This document shows, piece by piece, positions 12,961-24,252 of a stretch of DNA of 64,000 nt. Below the pieces are notes generated by a model. The model did not search any database, had not been told where the DNA came from, and was given only the letters and a program-made list of their open reading frames with translations. Within the stretch, counting starts at the first letter, position 1. The number at the start of each line of letters is the position of its first letter. This DNA comes from Diorhabda sublineata. Lineage: Eukaryota > Arthropoda > Insecta > Coleoptera > Chrysomelidae. The stretch covers positions 7,941,001 through 8,005,000 of the forward strand of contig NC_079477.1 in assembly GCF_026230105.1 (NCBI RefSeq). The letters are read 5' to 3'. Both the position numbers and the translations under genes were made by a program.

Positions 12961-13477
12961 AAGCGTGGTTTATGCAGCCAAAATTAAAACTGAACTTTCT
13001 TGGTAGTAATTTTTTGGTTTATGTAGTGAATTAAGGATAATCATAAATTACTGGTAAACTAATAGAAGTTCCCTTTTTGTCATACAAATGTGGGAAGCTC
13101 CTGATACTATCTGTGTTCTATCATCTAAAGGACAGTGCTGACTTTCAGACAATGCGTTTTCCTATTTTTTATATCAGTTTCAAAAATAAAATCCACTGCG
13201 GAAATCGGCACAATAACGCGAATAATATAACCTTAACCAAAGAACAAGGATGTGTTAAACAAAACAATACAGACTGACCTAACGTATTCTGTGCTCATAA
13301 CCTCACAAAATAGAGGAATTTAATTAAGAAGTAGGAGGTTAGCGAACTCTTAGTTTAAATTTAAATTTTGCATGAATTCTGCATGAAGCACAAGTAGCAT
13401 TTTAGTGTCTTTCAACTAATAATTTAATTTGTTAGTTTAATGGTAACTTTTAATTTTGGCTGCATAAACAAAGCTTT
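12961..13477. mobile_element. MITE-like element with about 29-bp terminal inverted repeats
   Basis: The left end (12961-12989) carries GTTTATGCAGCCAAAATT from 12968. The right end (13448-13477) is its reverse complement, with the core GGCTGCATAAAC. The shared 22-bp core is perfect and extends to the outer AAGC with two mismatches. The interior of about 460 bp has no coding capacity beyond a motif-less 66-codon frame, as expected of a non-autonomous element. TTAA-like sequence abuts both ends (GTTAAGC on the left, GCTTTAA on the right), which might be a TTAA target duplication, but the register differs by one base. Superfamily unassigned. Confidence 0.6.
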
Positions 13478-16400
13478 AAACTCTAAAATTTCCAGTAGGT
13501 ATATTGAAATACAAATAAGAAATAATGTCATTAGAAAAAAAAGTTGCGGTAATCGGTAATTATTTATTCATAGTTAACCCAGATTAGGACAACATTGCCA
13601 ATCTTGTCATTTACAAATTATCCTTTGCAAATTCTCGTACATATCACAGATATACGTGATCCGCTTAAAAAATATAGAAACAAATGACAGTATTGGCCGG
13701 ATAAACAACACAACAATCCAGGACGAGGCTAACACCTCGACCAATCGATTGGGTAAGACTCATACACACATTGCATACACATAGATATATAAATACGTAT
13801 GTATACCGCGTATTTTTTTATGCAGGTATTCTTAAATCAACCCACACGCGTTTTATATTGTTTATAAACAAAATAATATTATTGGCTCAATTTTATTTGG
13901 AAGTATACAGGGGTTATATTAATTTGAAGTTGGTTTTGACTAATGTGTTCAAATAACTTAGCGTTTCTACCATACCTAACCATAAGCGAAGTTTTTAGAT
14001 ATAAAAATGAAATTTTATGAAGAATTTAACTTAATTTGACAAGCTTACTTAAAAATTTTTAAAGAATTATCGGCATTTCAAATTATTTATCACTTAATAT
14101 CTATATCATGATTTTATTTGAGCAGATCGTAAGGATTATGTAGATAATTCCCAGTTTAGGTTTATTATAAATGTAAGGTTTAGATTCTTATTTAGGTTTT
14201 GAACCAAATTAAAACAGATTATATTTGGAACATTTATTAATAAACTAAAAATCCCTATCAATTGAATCATCCCACAATATTTTCTAATATAGTTATCCCA
14301 ATTTCCATATTGACCATGATCCCAACTAATTTTCTCATACTATTACATTCTTTTCATCTCTATTGCTTGTTCAGAGCTATTCTTCATAACATCTAGTATC
14401 ATTTCTTGCCACAACACCCAGTATTTTAGCTCTATCAGGCTATTATTACTATTAACTCTATTCACAATTGTAAGGTGGTAAGATGATATTCTTAATACTG
14501 TGAATTATGTAAGTGAAGCCACTTCATCTACAACGTAGTTCTTTCTTTACTGCCTCATTAGACTTAACTAAAATTAATAGTTCGGTTTTTGAAATTTCAC
14601 ATTGAATTATCCAAGTTAATGTAAGCCATTTTATCCAACCAATCTTCAGAAACCTTCGCATTCATGTCGTGGTGGTAACCTCCAATCTGTTTTTATTCGA
14701 AGAGGAACAAAACCTTTGTTGGAATGATGTTTTAATCTAGTCGAAAGTCTTCTGAAATGGACTGCTATGGGAGTTGTAATGTACTTATCTACCCATACAT
14801 CATTTATAGTTTAGCCTATCCTCATCTATTTAATAAATCTATGATTGCTCTGCCTTTTATTTCCAAGTTTACGCAAATATTTGGATCGCTAAGCTACGAT
14901 ATCATTTCTTTGTTTAGAAAACTGTTTCGATTACTGCTTTCCAATCTAAAATATACAATTAATAAGTCTGGCAGTTCTTCAAGGATAACTATTTATTCAC
15001 CTAAAATTTCATTCCTTCACCAACAAATATAAGGAGGTCATTTTGGTATCTGTACCTTCTATTGTTGTTAATTTTCAATAGAATTTTGTATTTAATTCGT
15101 CGTAAAAGAAACAGTTTTCACTTATTCGGGAAAAATTTAAATATTTGCAACCAGAAATAATTTTTGAGGAATTCAGTAAGCAACACTTAGCTTCTGTAAT
15201 AAATTTTACACATTTGGCTTTATCTTCTTTCTGTTGAAACTTAAAAAAATCCAAAAAAATCCCAATGAACGAAATAAACTTTCAAGTGATTTTCATATAA
15301 AATTTTCTACAGCTTCCAAATTCTTTCTTTTATTAGTCCAGGTACTATAGGAATATGGTAAATTTATAATCTATGTTTTAATTATTAAGTTACATATTCG
15401 TGTCAAAATGTATGAACCAGATCAATTGGATAATGAATATTAGTTGAGACGTGGTTGAAAATATCTTCTAAATACGGAAAGTTAATCCGTGTGTGTCCTC
15501 TTCTCTTGTTTTCTGTGGTATGGGTATACATTATTTAATCAATATTTTGTAGGAAATGATCAAGTTCCCAAATTCCGAATTTTCATTAATAGTGCCTATG
15601 GATACCTTTCTTAGAGAGAATTCACGATGAACCATATTGGAGATAAGTTTTCATTCAATTTTTCTTTCCCAGTATTTTGGTCCTATTTTTCTAGTGTCCA
15701 GACTTTTTTTTGTCCAGTATGACTGACAAATTCTTTATAATTTTTTTATTTATTTCGCGAATACGATGATCTAAACTATGAGTAACGATGGTAAGCACAA
15801 ATTGACGTGGAACTAAGTCTACAGATGTTTTTGATTCTTCCACTTGTAATATGTAGTTTCTTCATTTCAGTAAACACTCTGACAAATCAGAATTTTTCGC
15901 TTTGACATCTACAAAATTCCATAAAAACTATCTAATTTTGAATCTCCGGTTCATGTTCACTTTTTATTCTAAATTAAATTTCCTTCCAATTTATGATCTA
16001 AAACTGAAAAAATAAGCTTGTGTTTAAAAAAATCATACCTTCACAATCAGTTTTTAGTAAGCAGTTTTCGGTTCCCAGCCATAATCATCTAATAACACTT
16101 CTATATCTGACCATCTGACCAATCATGATTTCCAAGTATATGCATTAGCTCTTCATGAGCAATTTTCCTTCATCTCAATGGATGTTACTGAAATCATTAA
16201 GTTCATCAATATTTGTCAGTTTTCAAACTCCTTTTCCCAATAGCATATTCTGTAAACACAGGCCGTTAAAATTTGCGTGTTTACACAAGCTTGAGAAAAA
16301 TTTCATTCAAATGATGTCGCCGTATCCACTGCAATGGACGCGGCGTCTGAAAGGATCATATAACAAGACATTTAAATATTACACAACTGGTACACCTAAG

Positions 16401-17100
16401 ATATAACAAGTGTACCCAAAAATAGCATATATAAGCGCCATTTTTGGTGCTAAATGTCACTGAAATGCTAATGTTCAATCATTACCAATAGTCAAAAATG
16501 TTAATTATTCATATTACCAACAATAATGAAGATGAATACGATTATTTACAGTGATGATTGTGTAATAAAAGCAATCAATAGTTCTTAAATACTATAGAGG
16601 TATTTAGAAAATCGTTTGTAGACTTAATAAAGCTAGTACTATTAGGAAAAGAAAACAAATCATACGATTACATTGATTCAACGCTATTACATAAATATAC
16701 AGGGTATTTATAAATGAATATTTGGGTTTTACATATAGTTGATATTAAAGATAGAGAAAGCAAAGTATGAAAGCTTGATCAAATGGACCCGAAATGACGA
16801 CAGAAAAAGAAGAACATCGGTACACTAGTATTTCTATATTAAAATATCAAAATTAATACATAATACACCAATCAGAAACTATTAGAAACAGATAAAGAGT
16901 GGTAAACCGATGATGCTCTTTTCCTCTGTTCCAATAGAAGATTTACATGCCTCTATCTCTAACATGAATATTAACTCTATGGGCTTTATAATATTTATCA
17001 CATTTAAATTACGCTTATAAATCAAAGTCAAATCCAAAGCCAATCGCGTACATCATTATGCGAGTGAGAGATCGATCAACATCTTGTTAGAAAAAAGAAA
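13478..17100. other. AT-rich DNA, nothing recognised
   Basis: Several short plus-strand frames (13771-13956, 14757-15032, 16155-16406) carry no motif. The pyrimidine-rich stretch at 14300-15800 has the feel of an old minus-strand LINE, but no diagnostic block could be read. At 16698 the sequence TACAGGGTATTTATAA resembles a DNA-transposon end, without a partner. Confidence 0.4.
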
Positions 17101-17102
17101 TT

Positions 17103-17399
17103 TTATAGTTCATGTTCTTTCAACTGGCGCGAGAGCTGTTGCTGTAGTATGTAAGGTAAGAAGGACCAGTTGCTTCTCAAAGAAGAAAAGCTTTTCGGTA
17201 AGGACGTAGTTGTTAAAGTTTCTTTAAAAACATCCAAATAGTCCACATAGGAATTACTAATTGCCGCTAACCTTTCGAATTGATTTTTTAAGGCTACAAA
17301 TAGATTCTCTTGTCTAACAGTCTCTTCACTAACTTTTGTCCTGTCCTGTGCTCTTTTCTTTACGAAGGCATCTGGTACTTTCAAACTGATGAATACCAT
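17103..17399 (-). other. unassigned 98-codon open frame
   Basis: This is an uninterrupted minus-strand frame starting with ATG. The predicted 98-residue protein is rich in Lys, Gln and Leu, with a likely helical middle (near QFERLAAISNSYVDYLDVF) and no transmembrane segment or zinc motif. I do not recognise it. A second frame of 75 codons lies upstream at 17581-17808 on the same strand, and both sit in DNA noticeably less AT-rich than the flanks. They could be remnants of one mobile element or of a host gene with decayed junctions. There is no evidence of expression. Confidence 0.25.
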
Positions 17400-17808
17400 C
17401 TATGTATGTTATAATCAGTTGGAGGATAACAATTTAATGTGGAACGCACGTTGCATAGTAGTTGAAGATTTAGTCTTGGCAAATTGTTGAACGCCTTATG
17501 TTCACCAGTCGCCATCTTTACTATTTTGGCCGAATCTTGGAAGAAAAACGTTGCACGTGTGCCATGCTGCTTGCTTTAGGTTAGTCGTAGTAGGTCGAAA
17601 AGCCAGCATCAGCTGGTTTGCTATCTAGGATTCTCTGATTAACAATCATCAAGTGACATGGCATAAATATACTATTCGTCATCCAAGATTTGGACACAAC
17701 AAAAAAAGTGGTTACCACACTGTTACAGTACAGCTGTTCGGAGATTGCGGCGGCAACATTGCGTGCACTCGTAACAACACATAAAACTCTTACTCTTTCA
17801 TTTGACAC

Positions 17809-19073
17809 ATCACTTATAACTGTATGTTTTAAAAATCAAAAGCGTTAGCAAATTTATAAAATAGAAAAATTTAATTTTCTTGAAAGTAATGAAGAAATAT
17901 AAATGCTACTTCTTCAATATATCTAGTCTTCTTCAATTTTGATTTCGTTTCAGAATCTGTTCTTATCACAATCAAATATAGGAATTAATATTAAGTACAT
18001 AACCTTATGAAAATCGATTTTACTCCTCCAATGTCTATTTTGAATGATAATTATTGCTGCCAAGGTGTTATTTTCACACGCCGCCGGTCCCTTTGTTTTT
18101 AAACGGTCTGTTAAATGGATTTAATAGATACTACTTGAAAATGAAAGCAGGTGGTTGCTACATGCCAAATCACTTATTTAGTATTAGTAGATATTTGAAA
18201 TTCCTCAGGCACAAGTGGAAACATATTTAGTCACAACTTATGTTTTTTTTGTCGCTAGAAGCGTCAATACAGGTAGTTATTTATCATGATTCATACGAGT
18301 GGTATAATTGTTTAAGACACATTTCAGTCAAAGGACAACACTCACAAAACTTTTAAGAAATGTTACTTTTATTAACTAAACTGCTCTTCATAGTATACAT
18401 AGTATATATATATCACTGTCGGGATAAACTTCCTCCAGTACTAATATTAAATAGTATTACTTCACCTCCTCCTGCTTTTTACTGTCGGATTTTCAGATAA
18501 TCTTTCATGCCTTGGTGTCCTTTATGCTGCTCTTCCGCTATATTTTGGAGGCTTTTTTTTTAAAAAACTGTCATAACGTAACGTATCTTTACAAAGTGGG
18601 TAAAAAGCTAAGTAATCATTTTCATAGTACTTTCATCGAGTGCAAGCGTGCTTCTTCAAAATTGCATATCTCCAAGAATGTTTCATATCGGGCATAGCTT
18701 CGTAAAACGCATCGGGGTTGAAAGTTTTGTCTGTCGCTCGCTCTCCATCGTACTGTACGAACAAGCTTACGAAATAGGCGGGCCCTGTCTACCTACAATG
18801 AAATTTGAAAATTGGGCGCATTCACACAGCGCCTTTAATCTGTTTTTTATAAATGGCAGACGCGTCTTTGATAAACTTTTTATTATACAAGGCGGTTTAT
18901 TACAGTATTTCTTTCAAATAATTTCTGGGAGAGTTTATTTATTCATTTCTTGAGTTTCTTTTTGTTCTAGAACTTTGTAGAATTCTATTTGTGGTGTATA
19001 AATAAGTTTATGTAGCACAGTTAATTCAGTTTTAAATAAATAGTCGTAGTGAATAGAACGAATTAGTAAAGTA
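17809..19073. other. no recognised gene upstream of the LINE
   Basis: Frames at 18512-18697 and 18648-18953 overlap one another and have no family motif. The stretch 18640-18840 is more GC-balanced than its surroundings. The bases immediately before 19074 are the left flank of the LINE insertion. Confidence 0.4.
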
Positions 19074-19084
19074 ATCGCAGAAAT
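19074..19084. repeat. target-site duplication of the LINE, left copy
   Basis: ATCGCAGAAAT, repeated exactly at 21148-21158 after the (TA)n tail. An 11-bp duplication is typical of target-primed reverse transcription. Confidence 0.82.
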
Positions 19085-21093
19085 AGCTTACAAGAGGAAA
19101 GTGTAAAGAACTTATTTCAAAAACGTCTAGATGGAAAACTGGTACAGGAAAATTTTGACAATCCGGAACAACACTACAGCTTTATCAAAAGAAGCATGAT
19201 TGCTGCAGCGGAAGAAGCCCTGGGAAGATCCGATAACACTAGAAGACCAAGAACGTACTGGTGGGATAAGGAAATTGAGGATCTCATAAACGATAAGAAG
19301 GTAAAGTTTCTATGCACGAAAAATGATAATGATAAAAGAAATTTCAAAGAAGCACAGACAAAAGTAAGAAAAGCTATAACAAAAAAGAAAAACGAGACAT
19401 GGGAAAAGACCTGCACTCAAATAAACACCTACCTAGGAGGCAGCAGAAACACAGAAAGTTGGAAAACCTTAAAATCTCTTCGAGAAGATAGATCAAATAA
19501 TCTTATATCGCCAATAACATTAGAAAAATGGGATGAGTACTTCTCTAAATTGTTTACAGAAACAAGACCAGAGTTCAAAAATCAAAAACAGGACAATATA
19601 AACATCATCACATCTCCGCTTAGAATTACAATTAAAGAAGTAAAAGACGTTTGTCAGTCACTAAAGAATCGAAAATCTCCAGGCCCGGGTCAAATAGCAC
19701 CAGAGTTAATTAAAAATGGCACTTAAAAACTTTTTTCTCATCTGCAAATGCTTTTCCTGAAGTGTATAAATGGTGAAGCGCTACCCCAAGAGTGGAAAAC
19801 ATCTTATATGACTACCGTATATAAAAATGGGGACAGAGAAAATTGCGACAACTACCGGGGACTTACAGTGCTGTGTACAATATCCAGAATTTATGGAAAA
19901 ATCATAAAAAATAAAATCGAACAGGAATATTGGAACATGGAGGCAGAAGAACAGGCAGAATTTAGAGCGGGGAGGTCGACTATTGATCATTTATTTACTA
20001 TTTCGCAAATAATTGATAAGAAAACCGCCAAAAATCAAGAACTCCACCTTTTGTATGTTGACCTTAAAAAAGCATATGACAGCGTACCTCAAACAAAACT
20101 ATGGGATGCCTTGGAAAGAACAAATATAAATGCGGCCCTAATAAAAGCAGTACAAAAGCTTTATGAAAACAGTAAATCAGGATTCTCCATCAATAAGGGG
20201 TTAAAACAAGGATGCTGTCTGTCGCCCACACTCTTCAAGATATACCTGGAACACGCACTAGCACACTGGAAAAGGAAATGTAAGAACATGGGCATTCCAC
20301 TAATCGATTCCACACTATATACCCTGTGTTTTGCAGATGACCAAATAATCTTGGCATAGGACTACGAAGACTTAGAATATATGACAAGAAAGCTAGTAGA
20401 GGAATACAGGAAATGGGGTCTAGAAGTAAATTTTAGTAAAACGGAATATATGTGTATTGGAGGAGAACAACAAAATTTAATACTTGAAGAAACACAACAA
20501 AAAATAAGTCATTGTGCAAAATACAAATACCTAGGCATGATCATCACTAATGATGGAAGATTAGATGAAGCAATAGCACAAAGAAATAACCAAGGAATAC
20601 AAGCAATAAGACAACTAAATAGTGTATTGTGGGACAAACAAATATCCAAGGAAAACAAACATCGAATATACAAGAGCATAATAAAAAGTATAACAATATA
20701 TAGTAGCGAAGTCTGGCCTCTAAAAGAAAAACAGCCAAAATGCTTGAAGCCACAGAAATGGATTATTGGAGACACGCGGCAGGAATATCAAGACTGGAAA
20801 AAATAAGAAACGACAGAATCAGGGAGATCATGAAGGTACAACACACGATTACGGAAGACATTAGGGTGAATCAGTTAAGATGGTACGGACATGTCCAAAG
20901 AATGCGTGAAGACCGCATACCCAAACAAATTTTAAATTGGGCACCACAAGGAAGAAGAAAGAGAGGAAGACCAAGATTAAGTTGTAGAGAAGGTATCGAG
21001 AAGGATATTCGAGAGAGAGGATTGGAAGAAGATCTTTGGGAAGATCGAGAAAAATGGAAACTGGGAATAGGAAGACGGCGAAGAACGTTTTAA
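19085..21093 (+). pseudogene. LINE reverse transcriptase ORF with two stops and a frameshift
   Basis: The frame enters at 19085 and stays open to a stop at 19724-19726. It continues in the same frame from 19748 to a stop at 20357-20359, and again from 20381 to 20806. A shift near 20740-20800 moves to the frame that ends at 21093. RT blocks in order are: SPGPGQIAPELIKNG (about 19678), NCDNYRGLTVL (19840), EEQAEFRAGRSTIDHL (19945), YVDLKKAYDSVP with the first catalytic Asp (about 20054), KQGCCLSPTLFKIYLE (20205), and CFADDQIILA with the catalytic FADD (about 20326). The C-terminal domain has RWYGHVQRM (about 20879) and a GRRKRGRPR basic patch. The stop at 20357 looks like a CAG-to-TAG change. 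The RT would synthesise cDNA on nicked target DNA. This copy is inactive: it has no endonuclease and is broken, but all RT motifs are intact, so the decay is mild. Confidence 0.85.
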
Positions 21094-21097
21094 CCCG

Positions 21098-21147
<50 letters not shown>
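19085..21147 (+). mobile_element. 5'-truncated RTE-like LINE with (TA)n tail
   Basis: The element is bounded by an 11-bp direct repeat (ATCGCAGAAAT) at 19074-19084 and 21148-21158. The insertion therefore runs from 19085 to the end of a (TA)n tail. It begins mid-ORF, in the linker between endonuclease and reverse transcriptase, as expected for 5' truncation during reverse transcription. A simple-sequence tail rather than poly(A) is characteristic of RTE-type elements. The C-terminus and RT blocks also fit RTE or a near relative, although clade assignment needs a tree. Confidence 0.85.

Positions 21148-21149
<2 letters not shown>
21102..21149. repeat. (TA)n tail of the LINE
   Basis: About 24 TA units directly follow the LINE 3' end and precede the right target duplication. 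It is part of the retrotransposed sequence, possibly expanded since. Confidence 0.85.
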
Positions 21150-21151
<2 letters not shown>

Positions 21152-21158
21152 CAGAAAT
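21148..21158. repeat. target-site duplication of the LINE, right copy
   Basis: ATCGCAGAAAT, identical to 19074-19084. The first A and T overlap ambiguously with the (TA)n tail. Confidence 0.8.
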
Positions 21159-22070
21159 TATTTATAGTGATATTGAATTATTATAAGTTAAGTGTATTGT
21201 ATAGAAATACGAATAGAAAGAGTTGAGGTATTTTAATATTATCATTATATCCAAATGTCTTACTCTTTGGGCCTTTTAGATTGGATTGTTTTTACTTTGT
21301 ACACTTCATTTATATCATTGTTTGATCTTCCTATCTATATCTCATTTTTTTTCTTGGCAGAGATTCTTCGCAGTATCCCCGAGGTTTAGTTTCTTGCTTT
21401 ATATTCATACCCCAAGTTCTACAATATTGTATGTCTTAAAATTGTTTTGTAAATTCTCTCCTTTCCTCGAGACTTGTTTTGATTTTAAAATATTATACAA
21501 TCCTTCAATTGTAAGATCTTCATCAAATTCATCATTTTATTAAGATATATAACTGTGTTTTCTTCTAATGTTTATTATTTCAGTTTTCAGTTCCAACTGT
21601 AACGATTGTGTCTATCTTGTTTTAAATTCATGTAGGTATTGGCTTTTGTTTCGAAACCCATATTGAGTCTTGATGTTATTATTGGTTGTTTTTCTATCCC
21701 TTTTAGTTCATCAACCATTCTTTTTATTAACATTAACAGTAAACTATATCAGCTACCTGGATGTCTATAAATTGCATGAAAATGTGGATTCCATATAACA
21801 CCAGTTCTATTAAGAAGTGGTCTGTCATTGTCTTACCTTCACGGAGAAATGTAGGAGAATACTTTCAATGGTATTCATCTTCATAAAATTTCTTCGCTAA
21901 CGCATAGGGATACTTTTTCCGCTTTTCTCAGAATACGACTGTTCCTATCTGTCATTCTATGATTTGGTTCTTTTTATTTGTGGAATTGCGGAACCAGAAT
22001 CATATTCTTAGCTTAACAGACTGCGCGCTATTAATTTATTTTCAAGTAAGGTTTAAAAAGTCCTTAAGTC
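21159..22070. other. AT-rich DNA between the LINE and the hAT
   Basis: An 85-codon plus frame at 21286-21543 is pyrimidine-biased and has no motif. No other structure was seen. Confidence 0.45.
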
Positions 22071-22078
22071 CTCTATAC
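22071..22078. repeat. probable hAT target duplication, left
   Basis: CTCTATAC, against CTCTACAT at 24245-24252. Six of eight positions match and both differences are C/T transitions. The length of 8 bp is diagnostic of hAT insertions. Confidence 0.6.
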
Positions 22079-24244
22079 TAGCGTTTCCCAACCTTTTTCA
22101 GCCACGGATCCCTAGAAAATCAAGCACAGTTTGCACGGACCCCCTTAATAAAATAAACAGCAAAAAAAATTCGGATTAGGTATTTATTTTAGTTATTACA
22201 GATACAAAACAGGTACTTATAACTGTTTATTATGAAAAATATGAAAAAAAAAAAAAATTATGTGAACGTTGGTGTTGCATTTTTGCAACTAAATCAGTGA
22301 TATTCGGGTTGATGTTTCTATTAAGTAGTAACCTCAAATCAGATTCTACTTGTAATCTGTTTCTGTATTTGTTTTTGTATATACAAGAGTAGCGAATGCC
22401 TTTTCACATAGGTATGTGGTTGAAAAAAGCAGTATATGTTTCATTGCTTCGTCCGATACCTCCTTATAATCTGTTTTTAGATTCACCCAAAAACTTGATA
22501 ATGAATATTCCTTGAAATTGCATTTTAATGCTGAATCATAGGATAATTCTATTAATTGGTTTTCTTGTGCCACTGTCAATCCAGTAATATCAGTAACATC
22601 CGTGTTGAAAGAGTCTGATATCCAATTTTTATTTTTGTCGGGTACTGGAAAATAATCCCGAAATGAAGATCTCAAAGCGCGGAAGTGTGTAACCATTTCA
22701 CCTTGTACATGTGCTGGCAATATTGCTTCACCAGAGGATTCCAAAAACGCTGACAGTGTTGACAAGTAATTGTAGTTTTTTTTAACTGTACGTTTTACTC
22801 AAAGGTCAATCTTTTTTAGCATCGTTTCAATTTTATCATCGACTTCGAAGATGTTGTCATCTCTCCCTTGTAAACACAAGTTCAGCTCGTTAACGGTACT
22901 AAATATATCAACTAAATACGCTGCCATTTGTAAGCCATTCAAAGTTAGCGAAGTGATCAACATGTTTATTGACACCGTGTACGGAATTCTTCAAAAAGAA
23001 CACTCTGATCTCATCTCTCAGCTCGAAAACACGCGACTCAACTTTGCCACAAGACAATCAACGCACTTCAGCGTGCAATAACAACCGCTTGTGAATGCTT
23101 CCCTTTTCTTCGCAAATGATACCGAAAATACAGGAATTTAAAGGCGTAGACTTAATAACATTCATCACTTGCACTATGTCATCTCACACTGTCAATTTTT
23201 CTGGTATATTTTTAGCTGCTAATGCCTCCCTATGAATGCAGCAATGATGCCAGATAATAGCTGGATTCACCTTCTTCACGCGCGCCCTATTCGTGTCCCG
23301 ATCATAGCCCGAGCACCGTCGGTGCTAACTGCCAAGGCAGAGGTAAACAAAATAAAAAATCATCACTTATGTTGTTGTTATATTCGTAACGAACATATGC
23401 AAGTTTGCATCATTGCTAATATCTGTGCTCCCATCTAATTGCAAAGCATAAAATCTGCTCGCTTTAACGTTGAAAATCAGCTGCTCTTTATTATTTCCTG
23501 ACATTTCATCAATTCTCTTCTTCACTGTGTTATGTGATAACGATACAACGTCCAATTCTTTTGAAGCTTTATCGCCTAACATAGCGAAAAGCATAATGTT
23601 AGTGCACGGTAAAATTAATTCTTCACCAATGGTGTAGGGCTTACCATTTTTTGCAACTAGCAAGGATACTTGCTTTTGGCTTTTGATTTCTAGCGATATT
23701 CTTGGTGTTTTGTTACTAAATGATGTTGGAGTTTGGCCGGTTTCATCAACTCATTCGACACAGCATTCGTAGCAAGACGCACTGAGGTCTGTCTTCCCCG
23801 TTTAAATTGGTACTTGTGAAACCGAAAGCTAAGTATTACGTCGCAAAATTTGCGATGTTTAACCTTTGAAGTCGAAGGTTTTTCATTTGCTTCATCCAAA
23901 GCGGAGTCATTTGGTTTTAACCAGCGTTTCATTGTCACAATAACTTGAACAACGTAATTTAATTATTCTAATCTCGAACGCAACGCAACACAAATCAAAA
24001 CAATTGCACCAATCGCGGGCGGCGAGCGCATGCGTAGTTTGCGAGCAGTACGGTGTGGTGGGGGAAGAATCACGACCCGGCGCTCGCACGCGCATATTTC
24101 ACTCACACATTTTCATTTCTTTAGTCTCGTTCACCGTGTGTTTTGGCGTACGTTCTCCGTGGTAAACAAGCGTAGCGATAAGAGAAATTAGCATTCATGT
24201 ATGGTCCAGAGATGACACCGCGGACCATAGGTTGTGAAACACTT
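22079..24244 (-). mobile_element. hAT transposon (ZBED5/SCAND3-like), about 2.17 kb
   Basis: The left end (22079) reads TAGCGTTTCCCAACC. The right end, reverse complemented from 24244, reads AAGTGTTTCACAACC. These are imperfect terminal inverted repeats of the usual hAT form. An imperfect 8-bp target duplication flanks them. The transposase is encoded right to left, so its N-terminus is near 23938. The region 23990-24180, before the start, is GC-richer and would hold the promoter. The element has both ends but a broken gene. Confidence 0.83.
22255..23938 (-). pseudogene. hAT transposase, broken (BED finger to dimerisation domain)
   Basis: On the minus strand the N-terminal piece (23938-23690) begins MTMKRWLK and contains a BED-type zinc finger. 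The H-x-H half is intact (ELMKPAKLQHHLVTKH), but the paired cysteines appear only in a neighbouring frame (QCVL), so an indel has damaged the finger. The next piece (23663-23367) has ILPCTNIMLFAML and LQLDGSTDIS, which includes the first acidic position of the RNase H-like core. About 40 codons are then missing before VSTDGARAMIGTR (about 23303-23335), the TDGA block with the second Asp. HCCIHREALAAKNIPEKL follows (about 23200-23250), then LLLHAEVR-stop-LS (about 23053-23085), where a conserved Trp has become TGA. The final piece (22765-22346) includes the hAT C-terminal block FSTTYLCEKAF (about 22393-22427), and a shifted frame continues to about 22255. The relatives are the domesticated ZBED5/SCAND3 and ZMYM-like genes. 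This copy cannot encode an active enzyme. Confidence 0.83.
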
Positions 24245-24252
24245 CTCTACAT
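24245..24252. repeat. probable hAT target duplication, right
   Basis: CTCTACAT, partner of 22071-22078 (two transitions). Confidence 0.6.

Noticed and set aside
16696..16715. Transposon terminus TACAGGGTATTTATAA
   Set aside because: No inverted partner could be found within several kilobases; similar orphan CAGGGTG-like strings occur at about 27351, 33026, 57476 and 59388.
19174..19416. 80-codon minus frame with hydrophobic start
   Set aside because: Antisense shadow of the LINE ORF, which has far better motif support.
20509..20775. Two hydrophobic minus-strand frames that look like membrane proteins
   Set aside because: They are antisense shadows of the LINE reverse transcriptase ORF.
23907..24095. 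62-codon minus frame in the GC-richer part of the hAT element
   Set aside because: Lies in the 5' region of the hAT, upstream of the BED finger; no motif.
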